Assembly (NCBI RefSeq): GCF_019924635.1
Contig: NZ_CP065037.1
Location: forward strand, 3,906,001-3,970,000
Direction: 5' to 3'
DNA length: 64,000 nt
Source: Leifsonia sp. ZF2019
GTDB lineage: Bacteria; Actinomycetota; Actinomycetes; Actinomycetales; Microbacteriaceae
The position numbers and the translations under genes were made by a program. Positions 1 to 9,290 of the stretch are shown in pieces. Below the pieces are notes generated by a model. The model searched no databases. It was not told the origin of the DNA and saw nothing but the letters and a program-made list of their open reading frames with translations. Every line of letters starts with the position of its first letter. Position 1 is the first letter of the stretch.

Positions 1-1683
1 GAGGTTGCGCACCCGGACGCTTCCGTCGTCCGGGCCAGCGCCCGTGGAGGCGTAGACGGCCGAGCCGTCCGGCAGCGTCACCTGGCCCGCGTAGCCGCCG
101 CCCAGCTGGTAGAGCGAGGCCGTGCCGTCGAAACCGTCACGCGGCGCCGTGTACACGGAGACGTTGCGTGTGCCGACCGCCGCCGACGGGGTCGGGTAGA
201 GGAACGGGGTCGCGCCGGAGACGTCGAAGAGCCAGTCGTCGTGGCCCGGCACCCAGGGAAACTTCACGTACCCCGCCCGGCTGGACGCCGCCGCCCAGGC
301 CGCGGAGGCCTGCTGAACCGTCAGCCCGGCGCGCGCGCCGTAGTCGCGGACGCCCGAGAGCCGCTGGAAGAACTGGTCCTCGGGTGTGGGTGCGACGACA
401 CCGCCCGCCGACTCCGCCGCATGGACATGCAGAAGATACGAGATCGCGATCTCGGCGCGCGCCTCCGGCTCGTACTTCGGCTCGCCCGAGAACTTCGCCA
501 GCCGGTTGACCGGCGCGTAGCCCTGATAGGCGGCGAGGGAACCGGCGATGTCGGCCTCGGCTCGTGCCGCGTCGGGGTCGCGGAGCACCTGACCCAGGAA
601 CGCGAGTGGAATGATGTCGCGTCCGTAGAGGAACTCGCGATCGTCCTTCATCGGCTGGAACGGCTCGCCCTGACCGGAGAGGAACAGCTTCAGCGAGTTC
701 CACAGCTCCGCCGAGTTCGGCTGCTGGAGCAGGATCTCCGGGATCGGCTGTCCGTTCAGGATGAACTGGATGGAGTTGCGGCCGCCCGAGCGCCAGATGT
801 CGGACTGGTAGTGCGGCTCGACCGTGTTGTGGTTGTCCACGACATAGGTGTCGTAGATGTTGTCCATCGTGTTCGACGAGATCGGCTTTCCGCCCACCAC
901 GGCCGGATTGTTCGCGTCCGCGACGGGCTGGCCGGCCGCGTTGCGCGCCCAGTCGTCGAACTGCTCCGCCCACCGGCCGGCATCGGGGGAGTCGGGCGCC
1001 CAGGCGAGGCCCGGCGCCAGCGCCTGCGTGTACACGCCGGACTCCTCCAGCGCGGTGTCGTCCTCGTGCCGCCCGTTCGGCCACTCCGCCGTCCACGAGC
1101 CCGACATCGGGTCGCGCCCGTAGTCGAGGTCTGCCGTGTAGGTCGACTGCCCGGCCGCGATCGTCTTCAGGTTCGCCTGGGTCGTGCTGTCCAGCTGATC
1201 CCACATCAGCCGCCCCGCGTCGAGGAAGTACGACTGGAAGGTCGAGTCCCAGAACAGCCGCTTGCCCCACGTCCCCTTCGGATCGACGAACCGGTTGGAG
1301 GCCGCGTAGTACCTGATCGTCGCGACCGTCTTCTGCCGCAGGTCCTCCTCGGAGATCCCGGCGAGCTGGGCGTCGTAGTCGCCCTGTGTCACGAGGACGG
1401 CGTTACCGAGGACGACGGCGAAGTCGAAGTCGGCGAGCTTGTACGCGCCGATGGAGGCGTCCCACACGGTGTTCACCCACTGCGTGTGCCGCAGGAGGGC
1501 GCCGTAGTAGTCCGCCGCGGTGGAGTCCGGCGCGCCGAAGGCCGGCGCGGCGTCGGCGGCCTGCGCCGGCTGGCCGGCGTTCCCCGTGACGAGCCCGAGG
1601 GCGAGTGCGGCTGCGACACCGCCCGTCAGCACTCGCCTGAGGAACGGGAAGGGCGCTCTCGAACGCTCATCGACACGGGTCAC
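1..1683 (-). CDS. Secreted protein of glycan locus, family not recognised (3' end beyond window)
   Basis: The reading frame is open for 561 codons and runs off the left edge, so the C-terminus is missing. The GTG start at 1683 has an AAAGGA ribosome site about 7 nt upstream. It is followed by a classical signal peptide: a basic start, a hydrophobic stretch ALALGLVTG, and a cleavage-type AQA-AD near residue 43. The mature part is rich in Trp, Tyr and Asp, with stretches such as WPNGRHEDD, VVDNHNTVEPHYQS and GYVKFPWVPGHDDW. This style suggests a large carbohydrate-active or alpha-helical barrel protein, but I cannot name the family. It lies downstream of the PL8 lyase gene with a strong hairpin between them, so it may be a partly separate unit of the same regulon. 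Secretion is well supported; a role on the same polymer is inferred only from position. Confidence 0.75.
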   Translation of the reverse strand, partial: MTRVDERSRAPFPFLRRVLTGGVAAALALGLVTGNAGQPAQAADAAPAFGAPDSTAADYYGALLRHTQWVNTVWDASIGAYKLADFDFAVVLGNAVLVTQGDYDAQLAGISEEDLRQKTVATIRYYAASNRFVDPKGTWGKRLFWDSTFQSYFLDAGRLMWDQLDSTTQANLKTIAAGQSTYTADLDYGRDPMSGSWTAEWPNGRHEDDTALEESGVYTQALAPGLAWAPDSPDAGRWAEQFDDWARNAAGQPVADANNPAVVGGKPISSNTMDNIYDTYVVDNHNTVEPHYQSDIWRSGGRNSIQFILNGQPIPEILLQQPNSAELWNSLKLFLSGQGEPFQPMKDDREFLYGRDIIPLAFLGQVLRDPDAARAEADIAGSLAAYQGYAPVNRLAKFSGEPKYEPEARAEIAISYLLHVHAAESAGGVVAPTPEDQFFQRLSGVRDYGARAGLTVQQASAAWAAASSRAGYVKFPWVPGHDDWLFDVSGATPFLYPTPSAAVGTRNVSVYTAPRDGFDGTASLYQLGGGYAGQVTLPDGSAVYASTGAGPDDGSVRVRNL

Positions 1684-1715
1684 AGCGATTCCTTTCAGGG
1701 CGGTGGGTCGAGGGA

Positions 1716-1747
1716 TGCGGGCCCGGCCACGATCGGCCGGGCCCGCA
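1716..1747 (-). terminator. Hairpin after PL8 lyase gene
   Basis: Perfect inverted repeat of 13 bp (arms 1716-1728 and 1735-1747) with a 6-nt loop, starting 4 nt after the stop codon of the PL8 gene. There is no T-run, as is usual for intrinsic terminators in high-GC actinobacteria. It may end transcription or only reduce read-through into the next gene on the same strand. Confidence 0.7.
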
Positions 1748-1750
1748 CCG

Positions 1751-4700
1751 TCACCCCTCCGTGCGGCGACGACGGCTCACGAAGACCGCACCTGCGGCGA
1801 GGAGCAGCACGGCGATCCCCCCGCCCAGCCAGAGCGCGGTGGAGTCACCGCCCGTCTTCGCCAGGTCGTCCTCGTCCTGCGTCGCCGACGGCGCTCCCGG
1901 CCCGGTGCCCGAGCCCGACCCGGAGCCGGAGGTGTCTCCCCCTCCCCCGCTGCCGGACGGATCCGCGGCGCGGATCTCGACCTCGAGGGAGGCTCTGACG
2001 GTGCCGTCCTGCAGCACCGCGATCGTGTGGCGGCCGGGGGCCGTGTCGGCGGGGATGGCCACGGTCGTCGTGAACGCGCCGGACTCGTCCGCCGCGACAG
2101 TGCCCAGCTCGACCGGCGCGGAGTGCAGCTCGATCGTGAGCGCGGCCCCCGCGCCGAACCCGGCGCCGGTGAGGTCGACGCGACCACCGGCGACCGGGTC
2201 TCCGGTGAGCGCGACCGTCGGGTCGGCCGGCTCCGCGAGCCCGTCGATGGCTGCACGGAGGTCCGCGGCGCGCGCGTCGATCGTCGCCTGAGTGAGGCCG
2301 GCTGTCTTCAGGGCCGTCTTCGCCGCCTCGAGCGCGGGGAGGAGGGGCGCCCAGCTGGCGGCCGTGTACCGCGTGCTGTCGAGCCCGTTGGCCTGATCGA
2401 CCAGCTGCTGGAGCACGCTCGTGTCGACGGCGACCGACAGGCTGCACCACGCGGACTCGTCCCCGTTGGCGTGCCCGACGAGCACGGCGGTCGTACCGCC
2501 CCCGTGCGTCTTCACATCGAACTCGATCCGTCCGTCGGCGCCGATACGGGGCTGCCCTGAGAGGGTCGCCACACTGCTGTCGAGCACATGTGCGGTGAAG
2601 GAGTCGCTGCCGTCGACCGGATTGATGGTGGCGGCGATGGTCGCTGTGCTGTCGCGATCGGCCGTGACCGGCGCTGCGCACGACAGGGCGTACCCGCCGT
2701 AGACCTCGAACTCCCAGATGTTGAGCCCGTACTTCGTCGCGGGAGCGCCGATCACCCGGATGTAACGGATCTCCGCGGTCGGGAAATCGGTGGTGTCGCG
2801 GCGGTGGTCTCCCGTGGCGGTGTTCTGCACGTGCGCGAGCTGCGTCCAGTCGGTGCCGTTGACCGAGCCCTCGAGGCGGTAGTCGGTGGAGTTGCTGGAC
2901 TCCCACTCCACCACTGCCTGCGACACGCCGCGGACGGAGCCGAGGTCGACCTGGAGCCAGTTCTGGTTGGTGTACGGCGCGGCGCCGGTCGGCCGCGCGG
3001 AGGACCACTTGGTGGTCTTCGATCCGTCGGTCGCCATCGGGGCGGTGATGTTGGCCAGGTTGTTGTACACGCTGTCCGCGGTGGTCGGCTGCCCCTTGGC
3101 CAGGTTCACCCGCCCGCCCGCGGTCGGCGCCGACAGCAGGGAGGAGTCGCCGAACACCTCGAACTCGAACAGAGAGACGCCGTACGAGGTGAGCGCACGC
3201 TTCACCGTCTGCATCCGCACGTAGCGGCCGGTCGCCGACACGGCCACGAGATCCGTGGCGCCGTCGCTTCCCGCGGTCGGGGTGACGTACGCGTCGGTCC
3301 ACGTCTTGCCGTCATCGGACACCTGGATCTTGTACTGGCTCGCGTACGACGACTCCCAGAACATCCGCACCGCACCGATCGTGCGCACGCTGCCGAGATC
3401 GACCTGCAGCCACGAGGTGTCGGGCGATCCGGTGCGATCGGCGATCCAGCGGGTGGTCATGTTGCCGTCGGTGGCGCTGCCCGGGTTGGTGCCGTCGGAC
3501 GCCGTGGTCGGCGCCCCGAGCGCGAGGTTCACGCTGGCGCTCGCCTTGAGCTCCCGCACCGCGAATCCCCCCGACCCGCTGCTGTCCAGCAGCAGGACGC
3601 GCACGAAGTTCGCCGCGGTCGCCGGGAAGTCGACGTGCTGGTGCCCGCCGGTCCCCTTCTGCACGAGCTTCTGGTCGGTCCAGTTGGTGCCGTCGGTGGA
3701 GGTCTGGACGAGGAACCGGGTGGCGTAGTCCGTGCCCCAGTCGATGTCGACGCTGGTCGCGAACGACCCGGCGGCGAGCTGCTGCCGCAGCCAGGGGCTG
3801 TCCCCGGCCGACTGCCAGTAGGTGCCCTGGTCGCCGTCGCCGGCGAGCGCGGGGCCGTGCCCGGACGCGGAAGCGGAGGCGGTGTACGGCGAGCCGTCCG
3901 ACTCGTCCGCCGCCAAGGGTGCGGACACCGTCTTGCCCAGCGCGGCGCCCGAGCCGAGCACGAAGGTGCCGTGCATGGCCGCTCCCGCGCCGCTGAGTCC
4001 GACGTTGACCAGGAGCCCGGGCTGTCCCGGGTTCGACAGGCTGACGACCGGCGTCGGGCCGGACTCGTCGAGCAGCACGATCGCCGGCTGGCTGACGGTC
4101 AGCGTGCGGCCGTCGCCGAGGTCGAGGGAGCCCGCCTGGTAGAACGTCGCCATCGTCCGCTTGACGCGGGGGTCGTGCACCGCCTGCACGGCGCTGTCGT
4201 TGCGCAGGATGCTGACAGCGGGGTTCGCGGCGTAGGCGGCGGTCTGCGCGGGCGTGGCGCCGGGCAGGACGATGTACTCGTAGCCGGCCCCGGTCGGCTT
4301 CACCCCGTGGTCGAAGTAGAGGGTGAACGCGTCGTGGCTCTGCGGCTGGTCACCGTAGTAGCTGCCCGTCTGGGTCTTGTCGGAGACCACGACCGGGTCG
4401 CTCGACGGGAAGACGTAGCCGACCTTGTCGTTGTAGGCCCAGGACGGGTCGCTGACGACCTTCCCGTCGGTTCCGGCGGCGACCGCGGTTCCGTCGACCG
4501 AGGCGTTCGGCTTCGCGTCGACCTGGTTGACCGTCGTGTGCACGGCGGCCGCGTTGGTGGAGGTGATGCCCGCGCCGAGTGCGACCATCCCGTCGTCGAG
4601 GTAGAAGTAGCTCTTCTGCGCCTGCGTGCTCGCGCGGTCCAGGCTCTCGACGCTGACGCCGTAGTTCCCGTCCGAGACGCCGCCCGTGAAGCTGCCGCCG

Positions 4701-6106
4701 TTGGTCGAGCGTCCGTCGGTGCCGAGGGTGGTCTCCTTGACGTACGGGACGGTGGTGCCGGGGTAGTGGTACCAGTCGAAGGCGGGGCCGAGCGCCGTGT
4801 ACTCCTTGTTCGTCACCTGGATCGCCGTCGCGCCCGCCTTGCTCCAGACGACCTCGTTACCGACGTCCTTCCGGAGCGTGGAGCGGTACTCGCTGCCGAC
4901 CGTGCGGCTGGAGTTGAGGGCGGTGAAGATGCCGAAGCCCGCGCGCTGGTGCGACGAGAACTCGGAGCGCCAGAAGTAGGTGTTGCCGGTCTGGCCGTTG
5001 CCCGCGGTCTTGCCGCGGATGCTGTCGGCCAGCTCGCGGTAGTCGCTCGCGTAGAGCGCGTCGGTGCGCGCCATCCGGTCGAGAGGGTCGAGGAACACCG
5101 CGGCGTAGCTGGTGACGCCGTCGACCGTGGTGGCCGGCCGGTAGAGCAGGTAGAGCATCCCGATCTCGCCGCGGATCATCCAGCGGGTCCCGTCGATGAT
5201 GTAGAAGGCGATGGTGTCGAGCTGGTCGCGGGTGAAGGCGAGACTGGTGCCCCGCGCCGAGTCGGCCCACATCGCGACCTGGGTGAACAGGGCCATGCCG
5301 TAGCCCTCGCTGTAGAGCTGCGCACCGTGAGCCCAGAACGTGGCGTCCGGCTGGACCGCCTCCTGCACCGTGCCGGAGTTGTCGACGGCGACGGTCTTCA
5401 CCATCGTGGCGAAGCCCGCGGTGATCTGGTCGGCGTTGCGGGTGGCGAGCGCCTTGTAGAGGTAGTCGGACGTGCGCCAGGCGCCGTTCGCGCCGGCCGG
5501 GTCGAGCTTGCCCTGATTGTGCTTGATGGTGAGGGCGAGCCCGTCTGCGCTCAGCACGTCGCCGAGGAAGATCGAGATGCGGCCCATCGCGATGGACTCG
5601 CCGATCTCGGTCTCCCACCAGTTGGTGTTGCCCGGGTCGGCCTTGTCCCAGTAGGCGAGCGCGCGCTCCTCGGCGGCGAGCAGGCTCGCGTCGTGGAAGC
5701 CCTTCGCCGTCTTGTCCTGGTAGGCCTGCGCGATCGCGACCATGCGGTAGAGCGCCTTGTAGGCGTCCCACGTCTTGCCGTTGGCCGAGCTCGTGCGGTC
5801 GGTGTAATCGACATCGGACCACGAGCCGTCCGCGTTCTGCGACTTCACGTAGTCCAGCGCGTTGGACGTCTGTGCGAGGTAGATGCCGTTGGCGATCTGC
5901 ACTTCGTCGCCCTGGCTCAGGTAGTAGTCCTGCAGCCGGGACACGATGGTGGCGACGTCGGAGTTCAGGTCGGCGGCCGTCGCCGGCGCGCTCGTGAGTC
6001 CTGCGAGGCCCAGGACGAGGGCGACGACGGCGGCTGTCGCCCCGACGAGGCGGGCGCGTATGGTGCGGCGCCCTGGGGTTGGGGATGCTTCTCGGTCACG
6101 CGACAT
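1751..6106 (-). CDS. Wall-anchored polysaccharide lyase family 8 with three F5/8C domains and LAXTG anchor
   Basis: The protein has 1451 residues. ATG 6106 has an AGAGGAG ribosome site. A signal peptide ends near residue 45 (APATA-AD). Residues about 50-720 match the PL8 layout: an alpha/alpha toroid with the SSHQRAGFG segment (His386), then beta-sandwich domains. PL8 enzymes eliminate at uronic acids in hyaluronate, chondroitin or xanthan; the usual His/Tyr pair could not be confirmed by eye. Three discoidin-type F5/8C sugar-binding domains follow (about 735-865, 860-1000 and 1000-1137), then a FIVAR-like helical segment (about 1230-1290) and an Ig-like spacer shared with the phosphoesterase at 11524-13521. 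The C-terminus is LAKTG (about 1415), a membrane helix and an RRRR tail, the signal recognised by class E sortases. It follows the GH130 gene, so the exposed lyase probably makes the oligosaccharides the ABC transporter imports. Its substrate is unproven; xanthan or another uronate/mannose polymer would fit. Confidence 0.88.
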   Translation of the reverse strand: MSRDREASPTPGRRTIRARLVGATAAVVALVLGLAGLTSAPATAADLNSDVATIVSRLQDYYLSQGDEVQIANGIYLAQTSNALDYVKSQNADGSWSDVDYTDRTSSANGKTWDAYKALYRMVAIAQAYQDKTAKGFHDASLLAAEERALAYWDKADPGNTNWWETEIGESIAMGRISIFLGDVLSADGLALTIKHNQGKLDPAGANGAWRTSDYLYKALATRNADQITAGFATMVKTVAVDNSGTVQEAVQPDATFWAHGAQLYSEGYGMALFTQVAMWADSARGTSLAFTRDQLDTIAFYIIDGTRWMIRGEIGMLYLLYRPATTVDGVTSYAAVFLDPLDRMARTDALYASDYRELADSIRGKTAGNGQTGNTYFWRSEFSSHQRAGFGIFTALNSSRTVGSEYRSTLRKDVGNEVVWSKAGATAIQVTNKEYTALGPAFDWYHYPGTTVPYVKETTLGTDGRSTNGGSFTGGVSDGNYGVSVESLDRASTQAQKSYFYLDDGMVALGAGITSTNAAAVHTTVNQVDAKPNASVDGTAVAAGTDGKVVSDPSWAYNDKVGYVFPSSDPVVVSDKTQTGSYYGDQPQSHDAFTLYFDHGVKPTGAGYEYIVLPGATPAQTAAYAANPAVSILRNDSAVQAVHDPRVKRTMATFYQAGSLDLGDGRTLTVSQPAIVLLDESGPTPVVSLSNPGQPGLLVNVGLSGAGAAMHGTFVLGSGAALGKTVSAPLAADESDGSPYTASASASGHGPALAGDGDQGTYWQSAGDSPWLRQQLAAGSFATSVDIDWGTDYATRFLVQTSTDGTNWTDQKLVQKGTGGHQHVDFPATAANFVRVLLLDSSGSGGFAVRELKASASVNLALGAPTTASDGTNPGSATDGNMTTRWIADRTGSPDTSWLQVDLGSVRTIGAVRMFWESSYASQYKIQVSDDGKTWTDAYVTPTAGSDGATDLVAVSATGRYVRMQTVKRALTSYGVSLFEFEVFGDSSLLSAPTAGGRVNLAKGQPTTADSVYNNLANITAPMATDGSKTTKWSSARPTGAAPYTNQNWLQVDLGSVRGVSQAVVEWESSNSTDYRLEGSVNGTDWTQLAHVQNTATGDHRRDTTDFPTAEIRYIRVIGAPATKYGLNIWEFEVYGGYALSCAAPVTADRDSTATIAATINPVDGSDSFTAHVLDSSVATLSGQPRIGADGRIEFDVKTHGGGTTAVLVGHANGDESAWCSLSVAVDTSVLQQLVDQANGLDSTRYTAASWAPLLPALEAAKTALKTAGLTQATIDARAADLRAAIDGLAEPADPTVALTGDPVAGGRVDLTGAGFGAGAALTIELHSAPVELGTVAADESGAFTTTVAIPADTAPGRHTIAVLQDGTVRASLEVEIRAADPSGSGGGGDTSGSGSGSGTGPGAPSATQDEDDLAKTGGDSTALWLGGGIAVLLLAAGAVFVSRRRRTEG

Positions 6107-6208
6107 TGCGCAGACTCCTCTGGATCGGGGGATCGTATTCGGGTGTGTGGAGCGAGTGGTGCGGCTGGAGCGGGTCGAGCTGTTCGGGGGGCGGTTCGGA
6201 GGGAGGAT

Positions 6209-6245
6209 GCGGCGCCGGTCACACGCGAGGAGGGGCCGGCGCCGC
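6209..6245 (-). terminator. Intergenic hairpin between GH130 and PL8 genes
   Basis: 10-bp GC-only inverted repeat (6209-6218 and 6236-6245) with a 17-nt loop, just after the GH130 stop. It could be a partial terminator or an mRNA-stabilising stem that sets a lower or separate expression level for the lyase. Confidence 0.45.
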
Positions 6246-6250
6246 GACGG

Positions 6251-7345
6251 TCAGTCGGCGGTCCGCACGAGGCGGGCGACGGAGATGCGGGTGTCGGCGG
6301 CGCCGTAGAACACGAAGTGCTCGTCGCCGATCCGCTCGATCGCCGTGGGGAAGACGACGTTGGCCACGGTGCCCGCCGTCTCCTCCGCCGTCTCGGGGGT
6401 GAGCAGGGGTTCGCTCGTCCGGGCGAGCACGTGGGACGGGTCGTCGGCGTCGAGCAGCATCGCCCCGACGACGTAGTTCACGTCGAAGGCGTGGGGCACG
6501 AATGCGCTCTCCCCCACGTCGCCGGTCACGCCGTGATGGAGCAGCAGCCACCCTTCCGGCACGCGCAGCGGCGCGGGGCCCGCGCCGATCTTGAGCGCCT
6601 CCCAGGCGAACTCGGGGCCGGCGACGAAGCGGTGCCCCCGCGGGCGCACCAGCGCCGAGAGGTCCTGCATCGCATCGGCGACGGGCACGTAGGAGATCCA
6701 GATGCTGGCCCGGTCGTCCGGCACTCCGGTGGGCAGCGGCGGCCGCTCGCTGGAGCGCACGAACCCGAAGTCCCACATCGGCCGGTGGAGCAGGGCGAAG
6801 CTCGGCGCGCCCTGCGGGTCGGGGACGACCTCGGGGAAGAACACGACGTCCTTGTTCGGGAACAGGTTCAGGTCGGTGTCGAGCGCGTCGTCGTACTCGA
6901 ACTGGAGGGGCCCGAGACGTCGCCAGCTCTCGCCGTCGGTCGAGACCGCCAGAGCCGGCTTCGGTCCGAGCGGGCCGAAGGCGACATAGCTCATCACGTG
7001 CACGCCGAGGTCCGGGATGGTGGTGATGCGCGGATCCTCGACCCCGCCGTGCTCGGTGCCGCGCTCCCAGCCGCGGTCCGCGTCCAGGGCGATCTCCAGG
7101 TCGACGACACCGCTCGGCACGCCGCCGTCGAAGACGACCCGCGCGCGGCCGATCCGCGAGACGTTGTGCTCGGCGACGAGCCGCGGGAAGAGATGGAGAG
7201 TGCCGTCCGGACTCTGCACGGTCGCGGGATTGAGCACTCCCTCGACCTGTCGCGGATCAGTGGGGTCCGGCTCCATCACGATGCCGACGCGTTCGAGCGC
7301 GTACGGCACGCGGGTGGAGGTGGAGAGCGAGGAGATGGAGGACAC
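6251..7345 (-). CDS. GH130-family beta-mannoside phosphorylase/hydrolase
   Basis: The protein has 364 residues and no signal peptide, so it is cytoplasmic. Typical GH130 landmarks are present in order: an NPA segment near residue 39, HGGVEDPRITTI (the EDPR block, with the Asp that acts as proton donor in the family), NKDVVFFPE and LHRPMWDFGF. GH130 enzymes are five-bladed propellers that cleave beta-mannosides, most by phosphorolysis giving alpha-mannose-1-phosphate and some by hydrolysis. The gene sits between the ABC permease genes and the PL8 lyase gene, and a phosphomannomutase-type HAD gene lies in the same regulon, which favours phosphorolysis. The linkage specificity cannot be read from the sequence. 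Confidence 0.88.
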   Translation of the reverse strand: MSSISSLSTSTRVPYALERVGIVMEPDPTDPRQVEGVLNPATVQSPDGTLHLFPRLVAEHNVSRIGRARVVFDGGVPSGVVDLEIALDADRGWERGTEHGGVEDPRITTIPDLGVHVMSYVAFGPLGPKPALAVSTDGESWRRLGPLQFEYDDALDTDLNLFPNKDVVFFPEVVPDPQGAPSFALLHRPMWDFGFVRSSERPPLPTGVPDDRASIWISYVPVADAMQDLSALVRPRGHRFVAGPEFAWEALKIGAGPAPLRVPEGWLLLHHGVTGDVGESAFVPHAFDVNYVVGAMLLDADDPSHVLARTSEPLLTPETAEETAGTVANVVFPTAIERIGDEHFVFYGAADTRISVARLVRTAD

Positions 7346-7387
7346 AGGACCCTTCTTCGGATGGTGGTGGACGGTCGCGAGCGGTGG

Positions 7388-8302
7388 TCAGCCCTTGATG
7401 GCGCCGACCACTCCGTTGACGAGATAGCGCTGAATGAAGATGTAGCCGACGATCAGCGGAGCGGCGACGATGAAGGTGGCGGCCGCCAGCAGCGGCCACT
7501 GGTTGCCATAGGTGCCTTTGAAGGCGTAGAGGCCGACGGTCACCGGGAACTTCGTCGGGTCGGCGAGGAGCACCGTCGCGAGGATGATCTCGTTCCAGAT
7601 CCATACCGCCTGGAGGATGAACACGGTGACGAGGGCGGGGCGCGCGAGCGGGAAGATGAAGCCGAACAGGTAGCGCCAGTAGCCGACGCCGTCCATCGCC
7701 GCCGCCTCGTCGAGCTCCCGCGGGATCGACTTCACGAAGCCGCTCAGCAGCAGCGGGCCGACGCCCACGCCCACGCCGACGAGGAGGATGTAGCCGAGTT
7801 GCGTGTCGTACAGGCCGAGGCGCAGCAGCAGCTGGAACTGGGTGATGAGCGCGTTGGGCAGGAACAGCACCAGCACGAAGATCACCGACCAGTACTTGGC
7901 GCCCTTCACGTAGCCTCGTGCGACCGGGAACGAGAGGACCAGCGTGAGGAGGGTACCGATCGCCGAGCCGGCGGCCGTGTACAGGACGCTGTTGAGGATG
8001 TATGCGCCGAAATCGCCTGTGTTCCAGGCGGTCACGAAGTTTCCCCACTGCGGGTCGCGCACCAGGCCGACCGGGTCTGCGACGAACTCGGCCTGCGTCT
8101 TGAGCGCCGTGTTCAGCAGATAGAGGAGCGGGAAGAGGAAGACCACCAGCAGAACGAGGGCGCAGATGTATGCCCCGATCGGAATACGGCGGCGTCGTCG
8201 TCGGCTCGGTGCCGCCGGGGACTCCCGCCGTCTCCGGTCGTCTCCCTCGGTGGACGGCGCATCCGCGCCGCCCGTCGGGGCGGGGGTGATGGTGGTGCTC
8301 AC
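7388..8302 (-). CDS. Sugar ABC transporter permease, MalG/CUT1 type
   Basis: The protein has 304 residues, with a Ser/Arg-rich cytoplasmic tail then six predicted membrane helices, beginning IPIGAYICALVLLVVFLFP. The EAA-type loop reads ELDEAAAMDGVGYWRYLF, the contact site for the ATPase. GTG 8302 overlaps the stop of the upstream permease gene in GTGA, which indicates translational coupling and sets the start. It pairs with the MalF-type permease and the binding lipoprotein upstream. As is usual for CUT1 systems in actinobacteria, no ATPase gene is in the cluster; a shared MsiK-like ATPase elsewhere is the likely partner. Confidence 0.92.
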   Translation of the reverse strand: MSTTITPAPTGGADAPSTEGDDRRRRESPAAPSRRRRRRIPIGAYICALVLLVVFLFPLLYLLNTALKTQAEFVADPVGLVRDPQWGNFVTAWNTGDFGAYILNSVLYTAAGSAIGTLLTLVLSFPVARGYVKGAKYWSVIFVLVLFLPNALITQFQLLLRLGLYDTQLGYILLVGVGVGVGPLLLSGFVKSIPRELDEAAAMDGVGYWRYLFGFIFPLARPALVTVFILQAVWIWNEIILATVLLADPTKFPVTVGLYAFKGTYGNQWPLLAAATFIVAAPLIVGYIFIQRYLVNGVVGAIKG

Positions 8303-9210
8303 AGCTTGGCCTCCCGTCGGCGGAGCACGGCCAGGGCGATGATGGAGACGATTGCGACCAGCACGAACTGGACCATCGAGACCGCCGCCGCATAGCCCTG
8401 GGACTGGGACAGTGTCGTGCCGGACGCTCCGCCGAAGCCCTGCACGTAGACGAGGAGCGAGAGCACCTGGGTCGACCGGTTGTTCGGCCCGCTGAGCACG
8501 TAGATGAGCTGGTAGCTCTGGAGGGCGTTCACGATGCCGAGGAGCACGTTCGCCGTGATGGACGGAGCGAGAAGCGGCACAGTGACGCTGCGGAAACGCT
8601 GCCACGCGCTCGCGCCGTCGATCTCCGCGGCCTCGTGCAGCTCTTCGGGCACGGCCTGGAGACCGGAGAGGAAGATGATGACCGAGACGCCCAGCACCAT
8701 CCACACCTGCACGAGGATGACCAGGGAGAGAGCGAGATGCGGGTCGCCGAAGAACGCGGAGTGACCGCCGAACAGCCCGAGGATCGATGCCGCCGGGCCG
8801 CCGCTGACGTTGAAGATCAGCGACCAGACCAGACCCGTCACGGTCACGCCGAGGATGGTCGGCATGAAGACGACCGCGCGATAGAAGTTGCGGCCCTTGA
8901 GTTTGCGGTTCAGGAGCACCGCGATCGCCAGCGCGACCACGATCTGGATCAGGGTGCTCGCGAAGGCGAAGATCACCGTGTTCGTCAGCGCGTTGGCGCT
9001 GTCGGCCCACTTCGCCGGGGAGAAGAAGTCGACGTAGTTCTGGATGCCGACGAAGTTGATCGGCAGGCCCGGCAGCCCGCGGAGGTCGGTGAACGAGGCC
9101 ACCAGCACGCCGATCGCCGGGACGAACCCGAAGATCCCGAGCAGCAGCATCCCGAGCCCGAAGGTGACGCGCACCGGAGTGCGCCGGGGGAAGGGGAAGG
9201 TCTCAGCCAT
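8299..9210 (-). CDS. Sugar ABC transporter permease, MalF/CUT1 type
   Basis: The protein has 303 residues and about six membrane helices. The first is FGLGMLLLGIFGFVPAIGVL and the last lies near the C-terminal RRREAKL. The EAA loop is ELHEAAEIDGASAWQRF. The ATG start follows an intergenic hairpin downstream of the binding-protein gene. It forms the translocation pore with the MalG-type protein. Substrate is inferred from context as a mannose- and uronate-derived oligosaccharide. Confidence 0.92.
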   Translation of the reverse strand: MAETFPFPRRTPVRVTFGLGMLLLGIFGFVPAIGVLVASFTDLRGLPGLPINFVGIQNYVDFFSPAKWADSANALTNTVIFAFASTLIQIVVALAIAVLLNRKLKGRNFYRAVVFMPTILGVTVTGLVWSLIFNVSGGPAASILGLFGGHSAFFGDPHLALSLVILVQVWMVLGVSVIIFLSGLQAVPEELHEAAEIDGASAWQRFRSVTVPLLAPSITANVLLGIVNALQSYQLIYVLSGPNNRSTQVLSLLVYVQGFGGASGTTLSQSQGYAAAVSMVQFVLVAIVSIIALAVLRRREAKL

Positions 9211-9243
9211 GTGTCGTTCGATTCACTGTCGTTCGAGCCCTGG

Positions 9244-9276
9244 GGCGGGCCGCGCCGTCGCCGGTCGCGGCCCGCC
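9244..9276 (-). terminator. Attenuating hairpin between binding protein and permease genes
   Basis: Perfect 11-bp inverted repeat (9244-9254 and 9266-9276) with an 11-nt loop, just after the binding-protein stop. Such hairpins after solute-binding-protein genes commonly protect the 5' mRNA and lower downstream expression, giving excess binding protein over permease. Confidence 0.6.
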
Positions 9277-9290
9277 GTCACGGGAGTGGG

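Noticed and set aside
2588..8395. A very long open frame on the plus strand
   Set aside because: It lies opposite the PL8, GH130 and permease genes, has no domain motifs and consists of Arg/Gly/Val-rich low-complexity sequence, the usual effect of high GC3 on the opposite strand.
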